From Kribbella jejuensis (GTDB lineage: Bacteria; Actinomycetota; Actinomycetes; Propionibacteriales; Kribbellaceae), in the NCBI RefSeq assembly GCF_006715085.1, contig NZ_VFMM01000002.1, forward strand, positions 868,001 through 932,000: a stretch of DNA of 64,000 nucleotides. Reading direction: 5' to 3'. The notes below the pieces were generated by a model. The model did no database searches and was not told where the DNA came from. It saw only the letters and a program-made list of their open reading frames with translations. The position numbers and the translations under genes are program-made. Shown piece by piece: positions 9,251 through 17,573 of the stretch (the first letter of the stretch is position 1; each line of letters begins with the position of its first letter).

Positions 9251-9273
9251 GAACCACCCCGCTGATGAATCAG

Positions 9274-9299
9274 GTCAATTTCAGTCAAGCCATGGTCAA
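9274..9299. promoter_or_regulatory. Three phased GTCAA direct repeats, candidate AraC operator
   Basis: GTCAA occurs at 9274-9278, 9284-9288 and 9295-9299, spaced 10 and 11 bp, so on one face of the helix. It lies between the divergent AraC-type regulator and the dioxygenase-like gene. AraC-family proteins typically bind direct repeats of this kind. The assignment to this regulator is inferred. Confidence 0.45.
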
Positions 9300-9376
9300 C
9301 AACATCCTGTCCCCGGCGACCCCGGTCCGCGACGCTGGAATCACCTTCCAGTACGACGGAATCCAAGGAGCCACGC

Positions 9377-10138
9377 ATGACCACCACCGAGCCTACGGCA
9401 CCTACGACCCTCGACGACGAGACAATTTCCGCCTACCGACGCGACGGCGTGGTGCGGATCCGGAACATCATCGGCCGGGACGAGGCGGCCCGGTTCGCGG
9501 CGGCCGCGCTGGCCACCTCGGAGCGTGCCGACGACAACTACAGCGGATCGAAGATCTTCAACCAGTACGTCAACGTCTGGCAGCAGAACGACGTACTCAA
9601 GGAGCTCACCCTCGACCCACGTCTCGCAGCCGCGGCGACCGCGCTGGCCGGCGTACCGCTCCGGATCTGGCACGACCAGCTGCTGATCAAGGCACCGCAC
9701 AACGGCGCCGCGACCGAGTTCCACCAGGACGCGCCGTACTGGCCGCACGCCGGATCGCGCGCCTCGTTGTCCGCCTGGATCGCGCTCGTCGACGTACCGG
9801 TGGAGCGTGGCTGCATGACCTTCATCCCGGGCTCGCAGAACCACCAGAACCTGCGCAGTCAGGACCTGTCCGACCGCGACGACCTGTTCCGCGCCGCGCC
9901 CGACCTGCGGTGGGAGGAGCGTCTGACGATCCCGCTGCAGGCCGGCGATTGCACCTTCCACAACGCGTACCTAGCGCACTCCGCGACCCCGAACCTCACC
10001 GACGACCCGCGGATCGCGCACGTCAACATCTACTTCGACGCGGAGGCGACGTACACCGGCGCCGCCCACGTCGTCACCGACGGCCTCGGCCTCACCGTGG
10101 GCGCTCCGCTCGAGCACGACCTGTTCCCGAGGGTTTGA
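9377..10138 (+). CDS. Phytanoyl-CoA dioxygenase (PhyH) family protein
   Basis: 253 aa, a 2-oxoglutarate/Fe(II) oxygenase of the PhyH family. The metal-binding H116-x-D118 lies in TEFHQDAPYW; the distal His is probably H201 in NAYLAHSATPN. An internal segment GCMTFIPGSQNHQNL is also typical. An AAGGAG site sits 8 bp upstream of ATG 9377. Substrates in this family range from fatty acyl-CoA to ectoine and secondary metabolites; none can be assigned here. The MFS gene follows after 29 bp, so oxygenase and exporter may be one unit under the AraC regulator. Confidence 0.92.
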   Translation: MTTTEPTAPTTLDDETISAYRRDGVVRIRNIIGRDEAARFAAAALATSERADDNYSGSKIFNQYVNVWQQNDVLKELTLDPRLAAAATALAGVPLRIWHDQLLIKAPHNGAATEFHQDAPYWPHAGSRASLSAWIALVDVPVERGCMTFIPGSQNHQNLRSQDLSDRDDLFRAAPDLRWEERLTIPLQAGDCTFHNAYLAHSATPNLTDDPRIAHVNIYFDAEATYTGAAHVVTDGLGLTVGAPLEHDLFPRV

Positions 10139-10167
10139 AAATTTACAGCGTGACATAAGTTGTCTGC

Positions 10168-11400
10168 GTGCGTCTGCTCACCGACATCCGGCCGCTGCGG
10201 GAGTCCGCCGACTTCCGCCGGTTGTGGATCGGGTCGACGGTGTCGCAGCTCGGCCAGCAGATGACCGCGGTGACGGTCTCGATCCAGGTGTACGCGCTGA
10301 CCCACTCGACCTTCGCGGTCGGGCTGGTCGGGCTGTGCTCGCTGGTCCCGCTGATCGTCTTCGGGCTGTACGGCGGCGCGATGGCCGACGCGATCGACCG
10401 CCGTACGCTCTCACTCGTCTCCTCGACCGGCCTGTGGCTGCTGTCGATGGTGCTCGTCCTGCAGTCACACCTCGACTGGGGCCAGGTCGGCGTGCTGTAC
10501 GGCGTGGTCGCCTGTCAGTCGGCGTGCTTCGCGGTGAACAACCCGGCTCGATCCGCGATCATCCCTCGCCTGATCCGGCCCGAACTCCTGCCCGCCGCGA
10601 ACACGCTCAGCCAGGCCGCGTTCAACCTGGGCTTCACCGCGGGACCGCTGCTCGGCGCCGTCGTGATCGCGTGGCAGGGATTCGCGGCGGCGTACCTGGT
10701 CGACGTGATCACGTTCACCGCGGCGCTGTACGCGCTCTTCCGGCTGCCCGCGGTGCCGCCGACCGGAGCGGTACGCCGGGCCGGGCTGCGGTCCGTCCTC
10801 GAAGGGTTCTCGTTCCTGCGCGCGGCGCCGGCGTTGCTGGCGACGTTCCTCGCGGACATCCTCGCGATGGTGTTCGCGCAGCCGCGGGCGCTGTTCCCGG
10901 CGGTCGCGGGCGCGTTCTTCGGCGGCGGCGTACGGACCGTCGGTCTCCTGCAGGCGGCACCCGCGATCGGGGCGTTGATCGGCGTGATCTTCTCCGGGTG
11001 GGTGACCCGGGTACGCCGTCAGGGCGTGGCGATCGTGCTCGCGATCACCGCGTACGCCGCGGCCGTCGGGCTGTTCGGGTTGTCGCGGACGATCTGGCTG
11101 GGCGTCGCGCTGCTGGCGATGTCCGGGGCGGCCGACATGGTGAGTTCGGCGTACCGGAACACCGTGCTGCAGTCCGCGGCACCGGACGCGATGCGCGGCC
11201 GGCTGCAGGGCGTGTTCATCGTGGTCGTCGCCGGTGGTCCGCGGCTCGGCGACTTCGTCGTCGGTACGACGTCCTCGCTGACCAGCCCGACCGTCGCACT
11301 GCTCGGCGGCGCCGCGGTCTGCATCACCGGCCTGCTGATCCTGCTTGCGCGGAACCGCCCGTTCCGCGCCTACGACTCGCAGACCAGGGCGTTGAGCTGA
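10168..11400 (+). CDS. MFS transporter, EntS/MFS_3 type
   Basis: 410 aa with about 12 hydrophobic segments. The N-terminus LRESADFRRLWIGSTVSQLGQQMTAV and the loop YGGAMADAIDRRTL are characteristic of the enterobactin-exporter-like (MFS_3) group. GTG 10168 is the start, giving the normal N-terminus. It lies 29 bp after the dioxygenase-like gene. The likely role is efflux of a small molecule; no substrate is supported. Confidence 0.92.
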   Translation: MRLLTDIRPLRESADFRRLWIGSTVSQLGQQMTAVTVSIQVYALTHSTFAVGLVGLCSLVPLIVFGLYGGAMADAIDRRTLSLVSSTGLWLLSMVLVLQSHLDWGQVGVLYGVVACQSACFAVNNPARSAIIPRLIRPELLPAANTLSQAAFNLGFTAGPLLGAVVIAWQGFAAAYLVDVITFTAALYALFRLPAVPPTGAVRRAGLRSVLEGFSFLRAAPALLATFLADILAMVFAQPRALFPAVAGAFFGGGVRTVGLLQAAPAIGALIGVIFSGWVTRVRRQGVAIVLAITAYAAAVGLFGLSRTIWLGVALLAMSGAADMVSSAYRNTVLQSAAPDAMRGRLQGVFIVVVAGGPRLGDFVVGTTSSLTSPTVALLGGAAVCITGLLILLARNRPFRAYDSQTRALS

Positions 11401-11416
11401 GGGAAGGGGTGCCTCC

Positions 11417-12190
11417 CTAGCCGCCGGTCGCGAGTTTCTTGACGACCGTGAACCAGGAGTCCATGTCCGGGTTGATCGCGGTCATCTCCTTGCCGCCCAC
11501 CGTGACGAGCTTGCGGTCGCCGAGCGGCTTCTTCAGCTTGATCGGCAGCAGCGAGATGTTGCTGTCCGGCGGACACGGTACGTCGCTGTCGATGAATACC
11601 TTGATCTGGTCGTCCAACTGCTGCACGACCGCGTCCTGCGAGCACTTGCCGCGCAGACCGATCACCAGATCGGTGTCGTCGTACTTCGGGGCGTTCTGGA
11701 TCCACTGCAGGTACTTCGGCTTCTTGCCCTTCACGAGCTGGTAGTACTCGACCGGCTGCCCTTTGGCGTCCAGCGGCTCGCGGCTCCCGTCGCCCAGGAA
11801 CGAGCCGTAGATCATCTCGTAGCACGGATCCTTGGTGTCCGGGCCGTCGTCGGCGCCGAACGCCCGGGCCGCCTTGTAGCAGCCGACCGCCTCGCGGTTC
11901 AGCGAGAAGATGTTGAAACCGATCAGTGCGATCGCGCCGATCACCATCGCGATCGCGAGCATCCGGCGGGACCGGAGCTGCTGCGGGCCGAGGATGCCGG
12001 CCGCCCGGCGGGCCTCCTCCGGGGTCGGGTCGCCGGGCAGCGGAGCGGTGCGGAACAGCGCCATGATCGAGCTCGTCCACTGCGGGTTGATGATGGTCGG
12101 AACGGCATAGACCAGGATCAGGCCCACGATCACGAGGACGGCCGGAAGCAGCGACCAGTAATTTCGCACGGCAGCAAGATACGGGCCCAT
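11417..12190 (-). CDS. Hypothetical membrane protein
   Basis: 257 aa, not recognised. ATG 12190 is used; upstream in-frame codons look non-coding. Two hydrophobic segments near the N-terminus (about 12-32, LLPAVLVIVGLILVYAVPTII, and 80-98, MLAIAMVIGAIALIGFNIF) are followed by an outside-facing domain of about 150 residues with four Cys (GCYKAAR, KDPCYEM, RGKCSQ, VPCPPD), which could form two disulfides. It converges on the MFS gene and is divergent from the IclR-type gene with 34 bp between starts. Confidence 0.72.
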   Translation of the reverse strand: MGPYLAAVRNYWSLLPAVLVIVGLILVYAVPTIINPQWTSSIMALFRTAPLPGDPTPEEARRAAGILGPQQLRSRRMLAIAMVIGAIALIGFNIFSLNREAVGCYKAARAFGADDGPDTKDPCYEMIYGSFLGDGSREPLDAKGQPVEYYQLVKGKKPKYLQWIQNAPKYDDTDLVIGLRGKCSQDAVVQQLDDQIKVFIDSDVPCPPDSNISLLPIKLKKPLGDRKLVTVGGKEMTAINPDMDSWFTVVKKLATGG

Positions 12191-12224
12191 CGGGCCGCGC
12201 ACGAATAGCGGATACTCTAGCTGG

Positions 12225-12869
12225 GTGCCCGCAGAGACCTCGCAGACGCTCGACCGGGGACTCACCGTCCTCGAGTTGCTGGCGGACGCCCCGGACGGGC
12301 TTTCCATCACCGAGTTGGCGGCGGCGCTGGGGGTCAGCCGAACGGTGGTGTACCGCCTGGTGAACACGCTCGAGCTGCACCGGCTGGTGCGTCGTGACAG
12401 CGAGGGCCGGGCCCGCCTCGGTCTCGCCGTACTCCACTACAGCCGGCGTGTGCAGCCGACGCTCCGCGACGCCGCTCTTCCGGTACTGCGCTCGCTCGCC
12501 GAGGACACCGGCGCCACCGCGCACCTGACGGTCGCCGACGGTGAGGAGGCGCTCGCGATCGCGGTCGTCGAACCGAGCTGGACCGACTACCACGTCTCGT
12601 ACCGGATGGGCTCCCGGCACGCCCTCGACCAGGGCGCCGCCGGCAAAGCCATCCTGGCCGGCCGCCGCAAACCGGACCCCGCCGGCCGCCCCTTCGTCGT
12701 AACCTCCGGCGAACTCCAGGCCGGCGCCCAAGGTGTCTCTTCTCCGGTCCTCGGCGTCCCCGGCGTAGAGGCCTCCATCGGCGTAGTAGTCCTAGGCAAA
12801 CTGGACCGAGACTTCGTAGGCCCACGCGTAGCCCGAGCCGCAGTAGAAGTAGCCAAACGCCTCGCCTGA
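12225..12869 (+). CDS. IclR family transcriptional regulator
   Basis: 214 aa. The winged helix at residues 5-60 (TLDRGLTVLELLADAPDGLS, then ITELAAALGVSRTVVYRLVNTLE) is typical IclR. The effector domain is shorter than the usual 170 or so residues but keeps LAEDTGATAHLTVADGEEALAIAVVEPS and the region RHALDQGAAGKAIL. GTG 12225 is the start. The last 100 bases use codons rare elsewhere in the window (GTA, CTA, AAA), and a strong hairpin plus T-run follows. The target is unknown; the divergent neighbour is the membrane protein. Confidence 0.9.
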   Translation: MPAETSQTLDRGLTVLELLADAPDGLSITELAAALGVSRTVVYRLVNTLELHRLVRRDSEGRARLGLAVLHYSRRVQPTLRDAALPVLRSLAEDTGATAHLTVADGEEALAIAVVEPSWTDYHVSYRMGSRHALDQGAAGKAILAGRRKPDPAGRPFVVTSGELQAGAQGVSSPVLGVPGVEASIGVVVLGKLDRDFVGPRVARAAVEVAKRLA

Positions 12870-12909
12870 GAACAGCTGACAGCTGCTTTTCCCTCGGGAC
12901 AGCAAGGGC

Positions 12910-12952
12910 TGACAGGTGCTGTCCCGGGTTGGGCAGCACCCGTCAGTTTTTT
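12910..12952 (+). terminator. Rho-independent terminator of the IclR-type gene
   Basis: TGAC (12910-12913), GGTGCTG (12915-12921) and CCC pair with GGG, CAGCACC (12934-12940) and GTCA (12942-12945), followed by six T at 12947-12952. The T-run lies inside the last codons of the convergent Lrp-type gene, where it encodes Lys-Asn before the stop. Confidence 0.85.
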
Positions 12953-13413
12953 GTGGCGGCTTCTACCAGGGGGAGGACTCGGTGGGGGATTTGTTCGGCG
13001 AGGGCGATCACGGTGGAGGCTCGTTGGATGCCTTGGACGATGACTACCTGGTCGATGACGCGTTGGAGGTCGGCGTTGGAGCGGGCCACGATCCGGCACC
13101 AGAGGTCTTCGGCGCCGGTGATGGTGTGGACTTCGAGGACCTCGGGGATGCGGGCGAGGGCTTCGGCGACGGTGGTGTGGCCGGAGCCCTGCTCGATCTG
13201 CAACGTGGCGAACGCGGTGACGGGGTAGCCGATCGCGGTGGTGTCGATGTCGGGGCCCCAACCGCGTACGACCCCGGCGCGTTGCAGGCGGTCCAGGCGG
13301 GCTTGGACGGTTCCGCGCGCCACGCTGAGCCGACGCGACGCCTCGAGTACGCCGACCCGCGGTTCGGCGGCGAACAACTTCAGGATGCGCGCGTCCAGTT
13401 CGTCCACCGACAT
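12943..13413 (-). CDS. Lrp/AsnC family regulator, probable regulator of hpd
   Basis: 156 aa: HTH at residues 2-50 (SVDELDARILKLFAAEPRVG, then SRRLSVARGTVQARLDRL) and a RAM/AsnC effector domain at about 65-145. ATG 13413 is chosen because the HTH starts directly after it; an upstream in-frame start would cross the operator region. It is divergent from hpd with 152 bp between starts, which carry two TAGTCAG repeats. In other actinobacteria an Lrp/AsnC gene next to hpd is common, so tyrosine or a related aromatic compound is a plausible ligand (inference). Confidence 0.92.
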   Translation of the reverse strand: MSVDELDARILKLFAAEPRVGVLEASRRLSVARGTVQARLDRLQRAGVVRGWGPDIDTTAIGYPVTAFATLQIEQGSGHTTVAEALARIPEVLEVHTITGAEDLWCRIVARSNADLQRVIDQVVIVQGIQRASTVIALAEQIPHRVLPLVEAATKN

Positions 13414-13430
13414 GACGAATCCTCCGTTGA

Positions 13431-13485
13431 TAGTCAGACTGACCAAATAGCCTAGCCATGTTGCGACATCAGTAGTCAGTCTGCC
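13431..13485. promoter_or_regulatory. Paired TAGTCAG[A/T]CTG operator between Lrp gene and hpd
   Basis: TAGTCAGACTGAC at 13431-13443 contains the perfect palindrome GTCAG-A-CTGAC; TAGTCAGTCTGCC at 13473-13485 is a close copy. They are 42 bp apart, four helical turns, as expected for an octameric Lrp-type protein wrapping DNA. The site covers the start region of the Lrp gene and the hpd promoter. Confidence 0.7.
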
Positions 13486-13565
13486 TAGTGAAACAGAGAA
13501 GTGTTGCGCAACCTGCGTCCCGCCGACAAGGCTCGGTGACACCACATCGACCCGGGAGGACCGCG

Positions 13566-14768
13566 ATGACCAGCACCGACCTCACCCCTGCAGAGCTCGA
13601 CGCCGATCTCGACCTCGACCAGCTGAAGCAGCTCGTCGGCCTGGTGCCGTACGACGAGAGCACCGACCCGTTCCCGGTCACCGCGATGGACGCCGTGGTG
13701 TTCGTGGTCGGCAACGCCACCCAGACCGCGAAGTGGTACCAGCTGGCGTTCGGTATGGACCTGGTCGCCTACTCCGGCCCCGAGACCGGCAACAAGGACG
13801 CGAAGTCGTACGTCCTGAAGGCCGGTTCCGCCCGCTTCGTGATCTCCGGCGGCGTCAGCCCGAAGAGCGCCTTGCTCGACCACCACCGCAGGCACGGCGA
13901 CGGCGTCGCGGACATCGCGCTCGAGGTCCCGGACGTGGACAAGTGCATCGCGCACGCCCGCAAGGTCGGCGCGGTCGTCCTCGAGGAGCCGAACGACGTC
14001 ACCGACGAGCACGGCACGATCCGCCGCGCGGCGATCGCGGCGTACGGCGACACCCGGCACACGCTGATCGACCGCAGCCGGTACGACGGCCCGTACCTGC
14101 CCGGCTTCGTCGCCGCCGAGACCAAGGTGACCCGGCCCGAGGGCCACCCGAAGCGGCTGTTCCAGGCCGTCGACCACGTGGTCGGCAACGTCGAGCTCGG
14201 CAAGATGGACGAGTGGGTTGCCTTCTACAACAAGGTGATGGGCTTCGTGAACATGGCGGAGTTCATCGGTGACGACATCGCCACCGACTACTCGGCGCTG
14301 ATGAGCAAGGTCGTCGCCAACGGCAACCACCGGGTGAAGTTCCCGCTGAACGAGCCGGCGGTGGCGAAGAAGAAGTCCCAGATCGACGAGTTCCTGGAGT
14401 TCTACGACGGCGCCGGCGCGCAGCACATCGCGCTGGCCACCAACGACATCCTGCGCACCGTCGACATCATGCGGGCCAACGGCGTGGAGTTCCTGAATAC
14501 ACCCGACTCCTACTACGAGGACCCCGAGCTGCGGGCCCGGATCGGCGAGGTACGGGTACCGATCGAGGAGCTGCAGTCCCGCGGCATCCTGGTCGACCGG
14601 GACGAGGACGGCTACCTGCTGCAGATCTTCACCGCCCCGATCGGCGACCGCCCGACGGTGTTCTACGAGCTGATCGAGCGGCATGGCTCGCTCGGGTTCG
14701 GCAAGGGCAACTTCAAGGCGCTGTTCGAGGCGATCGAGCGCGAACAGGAGCGCCGCGGCAACCTCTAG
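13566..14768 (+). CDS. hpd: 4-hydroxyphenylpyruvate dioxygenase
   Basis: 400 aa. Converts 4-hydroxyphenylpyruvate to homogentisate, the second step of tyrosine catabolism. It has two vicinal-oxygen-chelate domains; the Fe(II) ligands are H204 (AVDHVVGNV), H287 (AQHIAL) and E368 (FYELIER). The C-terminus GFGKGNFKALFEAIEREQ is the family signature that closes the active site. Start ATG 13566 follows GGGAGGA. The downstream enzymes hmgA and fahA are encoded 9-12 kb away in this window. Control by the divergent Lrp-type gene is likely. Confidence 0.97.
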   Translation: MTSTDLTPAELDADLDLDQLKQLVGLVPYDESTDPFPVTAMDAVVFVVGNATQTAKWYQLAFGMDLVAYSGPETGNKDAKSYVLKAGSARFVISGGVSPKSALLDHHRRHGDGVADIALEVPDVDKCIAHARKVGAVVLEEPNDVTDEHGTIRRAAIAAYGDTRHTLIDRSRYDGPYLPGFVAAETKVTRPEGHPKRLFQAVDHVVGNVELGKMDEWVAFYNKVMGFVNMAEFIGDDIATDYSALMSKVVANGNHRVKFPLNEPAVAKKKSQIDEFLEFYDGAGAQHIALATNDILRTVDIMRANGVEFLNTPDSYYEDPELRARIGEVRVPIEELQSRGILVDRDEDGYLLQIFTAPIGDRPTVFYELIERHGSLGFGKGNFKALFEAIEREQERRGNL

Positions 14769-14916
14769 TGCACTGTGACGATCAAAAAGCTTGCCAGTAG
14801 CAACTGCACACGGCGTGTCGCCGTCCGATTACCGGAATGACTGTCGGGGCAGGCTCCGTTCGCGTAGTGTCCCTCCTGAGTGTGCGTCGGGGCGCGCGCT
14901 CAGGAAGGGTTTCGTC

Positions 14917-15390
14917 ATGAAGACACTGGGCATTGTGCTCAGCACAGCCGGCCTGGCCGGGGTGGGCGCGTTCGCCTTCTCCGCGGTCCCGGCCGAGGCG
15001 GCAACGGCCGCCAACTGCTCTGGCGCGACATCCATCGCCTCGGCGCCGATGTTGCGCAACAACCAGCCACCCAGCTGGGGCACGATCCGGCTCGTCCGCG
15101 ACAACTGCTCCCAGTACTGGGCCGAGATCACGATGGCGTCGCCGCTGGTGGCCAACGCGAAGGCCAACGCCTTCCTGGTCCAGTCCGGCGGCGGGAACGA
15201 CGGCCGGGTGCTCAGCTGCGACAGCAGCGGGGGCAACGGGGCGGTGATCCAGGGCCAGCGCAGCTGCCGGACGCCGAAGGTGAAGGCGACCAGCGGAAGC
15301 ATCAAGTTCACCGCGATCGGCCGGGAGTACCACAACTACGGCGGCGGCTACGAGGAGATCTCGGAGAACGCCACCAGACGCACACGCTGA
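14917..15390 (+). CDS. Small secreted protein
   Basis: 157 aa with a Sec signal peptide: MKTLGIVLSTAGLAGVGAFA, then SAVPAEA-A giving a cleavage site near residue 28. The mature part has four Cys (ANCSGA, RDNCSQYW, LSCDSS, RSCRTP), compatible with two disulfides, and a C-terminal FTAIGREYHNYGGGYEE segment. A GGAAGGG site precedes ATG 14917. It resembles small extracellular actinobacterial proteins that contain the phrase WGTIRLVRDNCSQYWA. No function is recognised. It is not obviously in an operon. Confidence 0.82.
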   Translation: MKTLGIVLSTAGLAGVGAFAFSAVPAEAATAANCSGATSIASAPMLRNNQPPSWGTIRLVRDNCSQYWAEITMASPLVANAKANAFLVQSGGGNDGRVLSCDSSGGNGAVIQGQRSCRTPKVKATSGSIKFTAIGREYHNYGGGYEEISENATRRTR

Positions 15391-15445
15391 GCCGGCGTGA
15401 GACACAGGGTGCGCAGTACCGCGCAGTAGTTATTAGGCTCGCAGT

Positions 15446-16822
15446 ATGAGTGAGGTTGTCGAGCAGCTGCGTCAGGTGCTGCCACCCGAGGCGCTGGTGA
15501 CCGATCCGGACCGGATGGAGAGCTACCGGTACGACCGGGCGATGTTCTGCCCGGCCGGGATGCCGCTCGCCGTCGTCCTGGCCCGGGAGACCGCGCACGT
15601 CCAGGCGGCGGTGCGGGTCGCGAACGAGTTCGGCGTACCGATCGTGCCGCAGGGCGCGCGGTCCGGCCTGTCCGGCGCCGCCAACGCGCTGGACGGCTGC
15701 ATCGTGATCTCGCTGGAGAAGATGGACCGGATCCTGGCGATCGAGCCCGTCGACCGGTACGTCGTGACGCAGCCGGGGGCCTACAACGCCGTGCTGTCCC
15801 GCGCGGTCGCCGAGCACGGACTGTTCTACCCGCCGGATCCGTCCAGCTGGGAGTTCTGCTCGATCGGCGGCAACCTGTCGACGAACTCGGGCGGCCTGTG
15901 CTGCGTGAAGTACGGCGTGACCACCGACTACGTGCTCGGTCTGGAGGTCGTGCTCGCCGACGGCCGGGTACTGCGGACCGGCCGGAAGACCGTGAAGGGC
16001 GTCGCCGGGTACGACCTGGCCAAGCTGATCGTCGGCAGCGAGGGCACCCTCGGCATCATCACCGAGGCGACCCTGATGCTCCGCCCGGCGGCCGCGAAGC
16101 CGCGGACGATGGCCGCACTGTTCGCGGACGGCGTCGAGGCCGGGAACGCGATCCTCGAGATTATCCGCAGCGGTGTTTCGCTGAGTCTGCTGGAAATCAT
16201 GGACCGGACCACGATCCAGGCGGTCAACAAGTACAAGCGGATGGACCTGCCCGAGGAGGCCGGCGCGATGCTGATCGCGCAGTCCGACGCGGGCGGTGAG
16301 GCCGGCGCCGCCGACGTCGCCGCGGTCGCCAAGCTGTGCCGCGACCAGGGCGCACTGGAATGCATCGAGGCCGAGGACGACGCCGAGGGCGAGATGCTGC
16401 TCGAAGGCCGCCGGGTCGCGCTGACGGCCCTGGAACAACTCGGTACGACGATGATCGACGACGTCGCCGTACCGCGGTCGCGGCTGGCGGAGTTCATCGG
16501 CCGGCTCGAGGAGCTGTCGGCGGACCTGGACATCACGATCGGCGTCCTCGGGCATGCCGGCGACGGGAACATGCACCCGACGGTGGTATTCGACCAGACC
16601 GACCCGGCGCAGGCCGAGCGGGCGCAGCAGGCATTCGAGCAGGTGATGGCGATCGGGCTGGAGCTCGGCGGCACGATCACCGGCGAGCACGGCGTCGGCG
16701 TACTCAAGCGGACCTGGCTGGCCGAGGAGATCGGCCCGGTTGCCCTAGACGTGCACCGGGCGATCAAGGCCGCGCTGGACCCGAAGAACCTGCTGAACCC
16801 GGGCAAGATCGTGGCCGATTGA
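15446..16822 (+). CDS. FAD-linked oxidase, GlcD type
   Basis: 458 aa. An FAD-binding type 4 domain (residues about 40-215: VPIVPQGARSGLSGAANA, and GGNLSTNSGGLCCVKYGVT) precedes a FAD-oxidase C-terminal domain with HAGDGNMHPT and GTITGEHGVGVLKRTWL. This is the glycolate/D-lactate dehydrogenase (GlcD) architecture, oxidising a 2-hydroxy acid. No GlcE/GlcF partner is next to it, so it may act as a stand-alone D-lactate or glycolate dehydrogenase; the substrate is not decided by sequence. Confidence 0.92.
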   Translation: MSEVVEQLRQVLPPEALVTDPDRMESYRYDRAMFCPAGMPLAVVLARETAHVQAAVRVANEFGVPIVPQGARSGLSGAANALDGCIVISLEKMDRILAIEPVDRYVVTQPGAYNAVLSRAVAEHGLFYPPDPSSWEFCSIGGNLSTNSGGLCCVKYGVTTDYVLGLEVVLADGRVLRTGRKTVKGVAGYDLAKLIVGSEGTLGIITEATLMLRPAAAKPRTMAALFADGVEAGNAILEIIRSGVSLSLLEIMDRTTIQAVNKYKRMDLPEEAGAMLIAQSDAGGEAGAADVAAVAKLCRDQGALECIEAEDDAEGEMLLEGRRVALTALEQLGTTMIDDVAVPRSRLAEFIGRLEELSADLDITIGVLGHAGDGNMHPTVVFDQTDPAQAERAQQAFEQVMAIGLELGGTITGEHGVGVLKRTWLAEEIGPVALDVHRAIKAALDPKNLLNPGKIVAD

Positions 16823-16958
16823 GGTTGTGACGGAACCGCAACAGAACTGCCGAGCCCATTCGACGTCCACGGCCATCGAATGTGACGTCAGGAATGGAGC
16901 ATAGGAAGCTAGGTTGTTGAGCTCACGGGGGAACCGGATGCAGGGTAGGAGGCGCCCG

Positions 16959-17558
16959 ATGGGTCGGTTGCGCCGTACCGTGCTGCCTGCCGTCGCGGTT
17001 CTGGTCGCGACGACGCTGCTGGGAGCCTGCGCCAACGGCGGTGGACTGCGCGTCGAAGGCCCCGAATCGCCGCCGCCGGACACCCCGACTCCGTCCGTTG
17101 CGGTAGGCACCGGAACCACCTCCCCGAGCCCGGGAAAGACCCCGGTTCAGCCCGTCGACCTGTACAAAGTCCGGGCCCGGCTGCTCGCCGATCGGCGGCT
17201 GTCGGACTACGACCGGAAAGTGCTATCGAATTGCACGGTGATTTCGCGTTGCCTCAGCAGGGGTAAGACCGTTGATGTAATGCACAGCGGTACACCTCAG
17301 CAGATCGTCCTGATCCATACTCTGGAGAAGTTCGTCTTCGGTATCTTCCTGATCGCCGTCGAGCCCTCGGGCCCGCGGCCGATCTGGAATCTTGATGTCG
17401 AGCAGCCGACCGTGAACGCCAGCCCGCAAGGTGAGCTGGTGGTCGAGTCGAAGATCTTCACGATCAACGACCCGGTTTGCTGCCCGTCGGGTCGCCGGGT
17501 CGAGGTCTACCGTTGGAACGGTCGGCAGATGACCAAGGTGAGCTCGACGGACCAGTAG
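16959..17558 (+). CDS. CseA-like lipoprotein
   Basis: 199 aa. Lipoprotein signal with LLGAC lipobox (Cys about residue 25), then a Pro/Thr-rich spacer and a globular part ending LVVESKIFTINDPVCCPSGR. ATG 16959 is preferred over upstream starts because GGAGG lies 8 bp before it. It is followed by a CseB-like regulator (15 bp) and CseC-like kinase. In Streptomyces, the lipoprotein CseA is encoded upstream of CseB-CseC and dampens the envelope-stress response. The assignment rests on context and lipoprotein nature rather than clear sequence identity. Confidence 0.7.
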   Translation: MGRLRRTVLPAVAVLVATTLLGACANGGGLRVEGPESPPPDTPTPSVAVGTGTTSPSPGKTPVQPVDLYKVRARLLADRRLSDYDRKVLSNCTVISRCLSRGKTVDVMHSGTPQQIVLIHTLEKFVFGIFLIAVEPSGPRPIWNLDVEQPTVNASPQGELVVESKIFTINDPVCCPSGRRVEVYRWNGRQMTKVSSTDQ

Positions 17559-17573
17559 GGAGACTGAAGTTCG

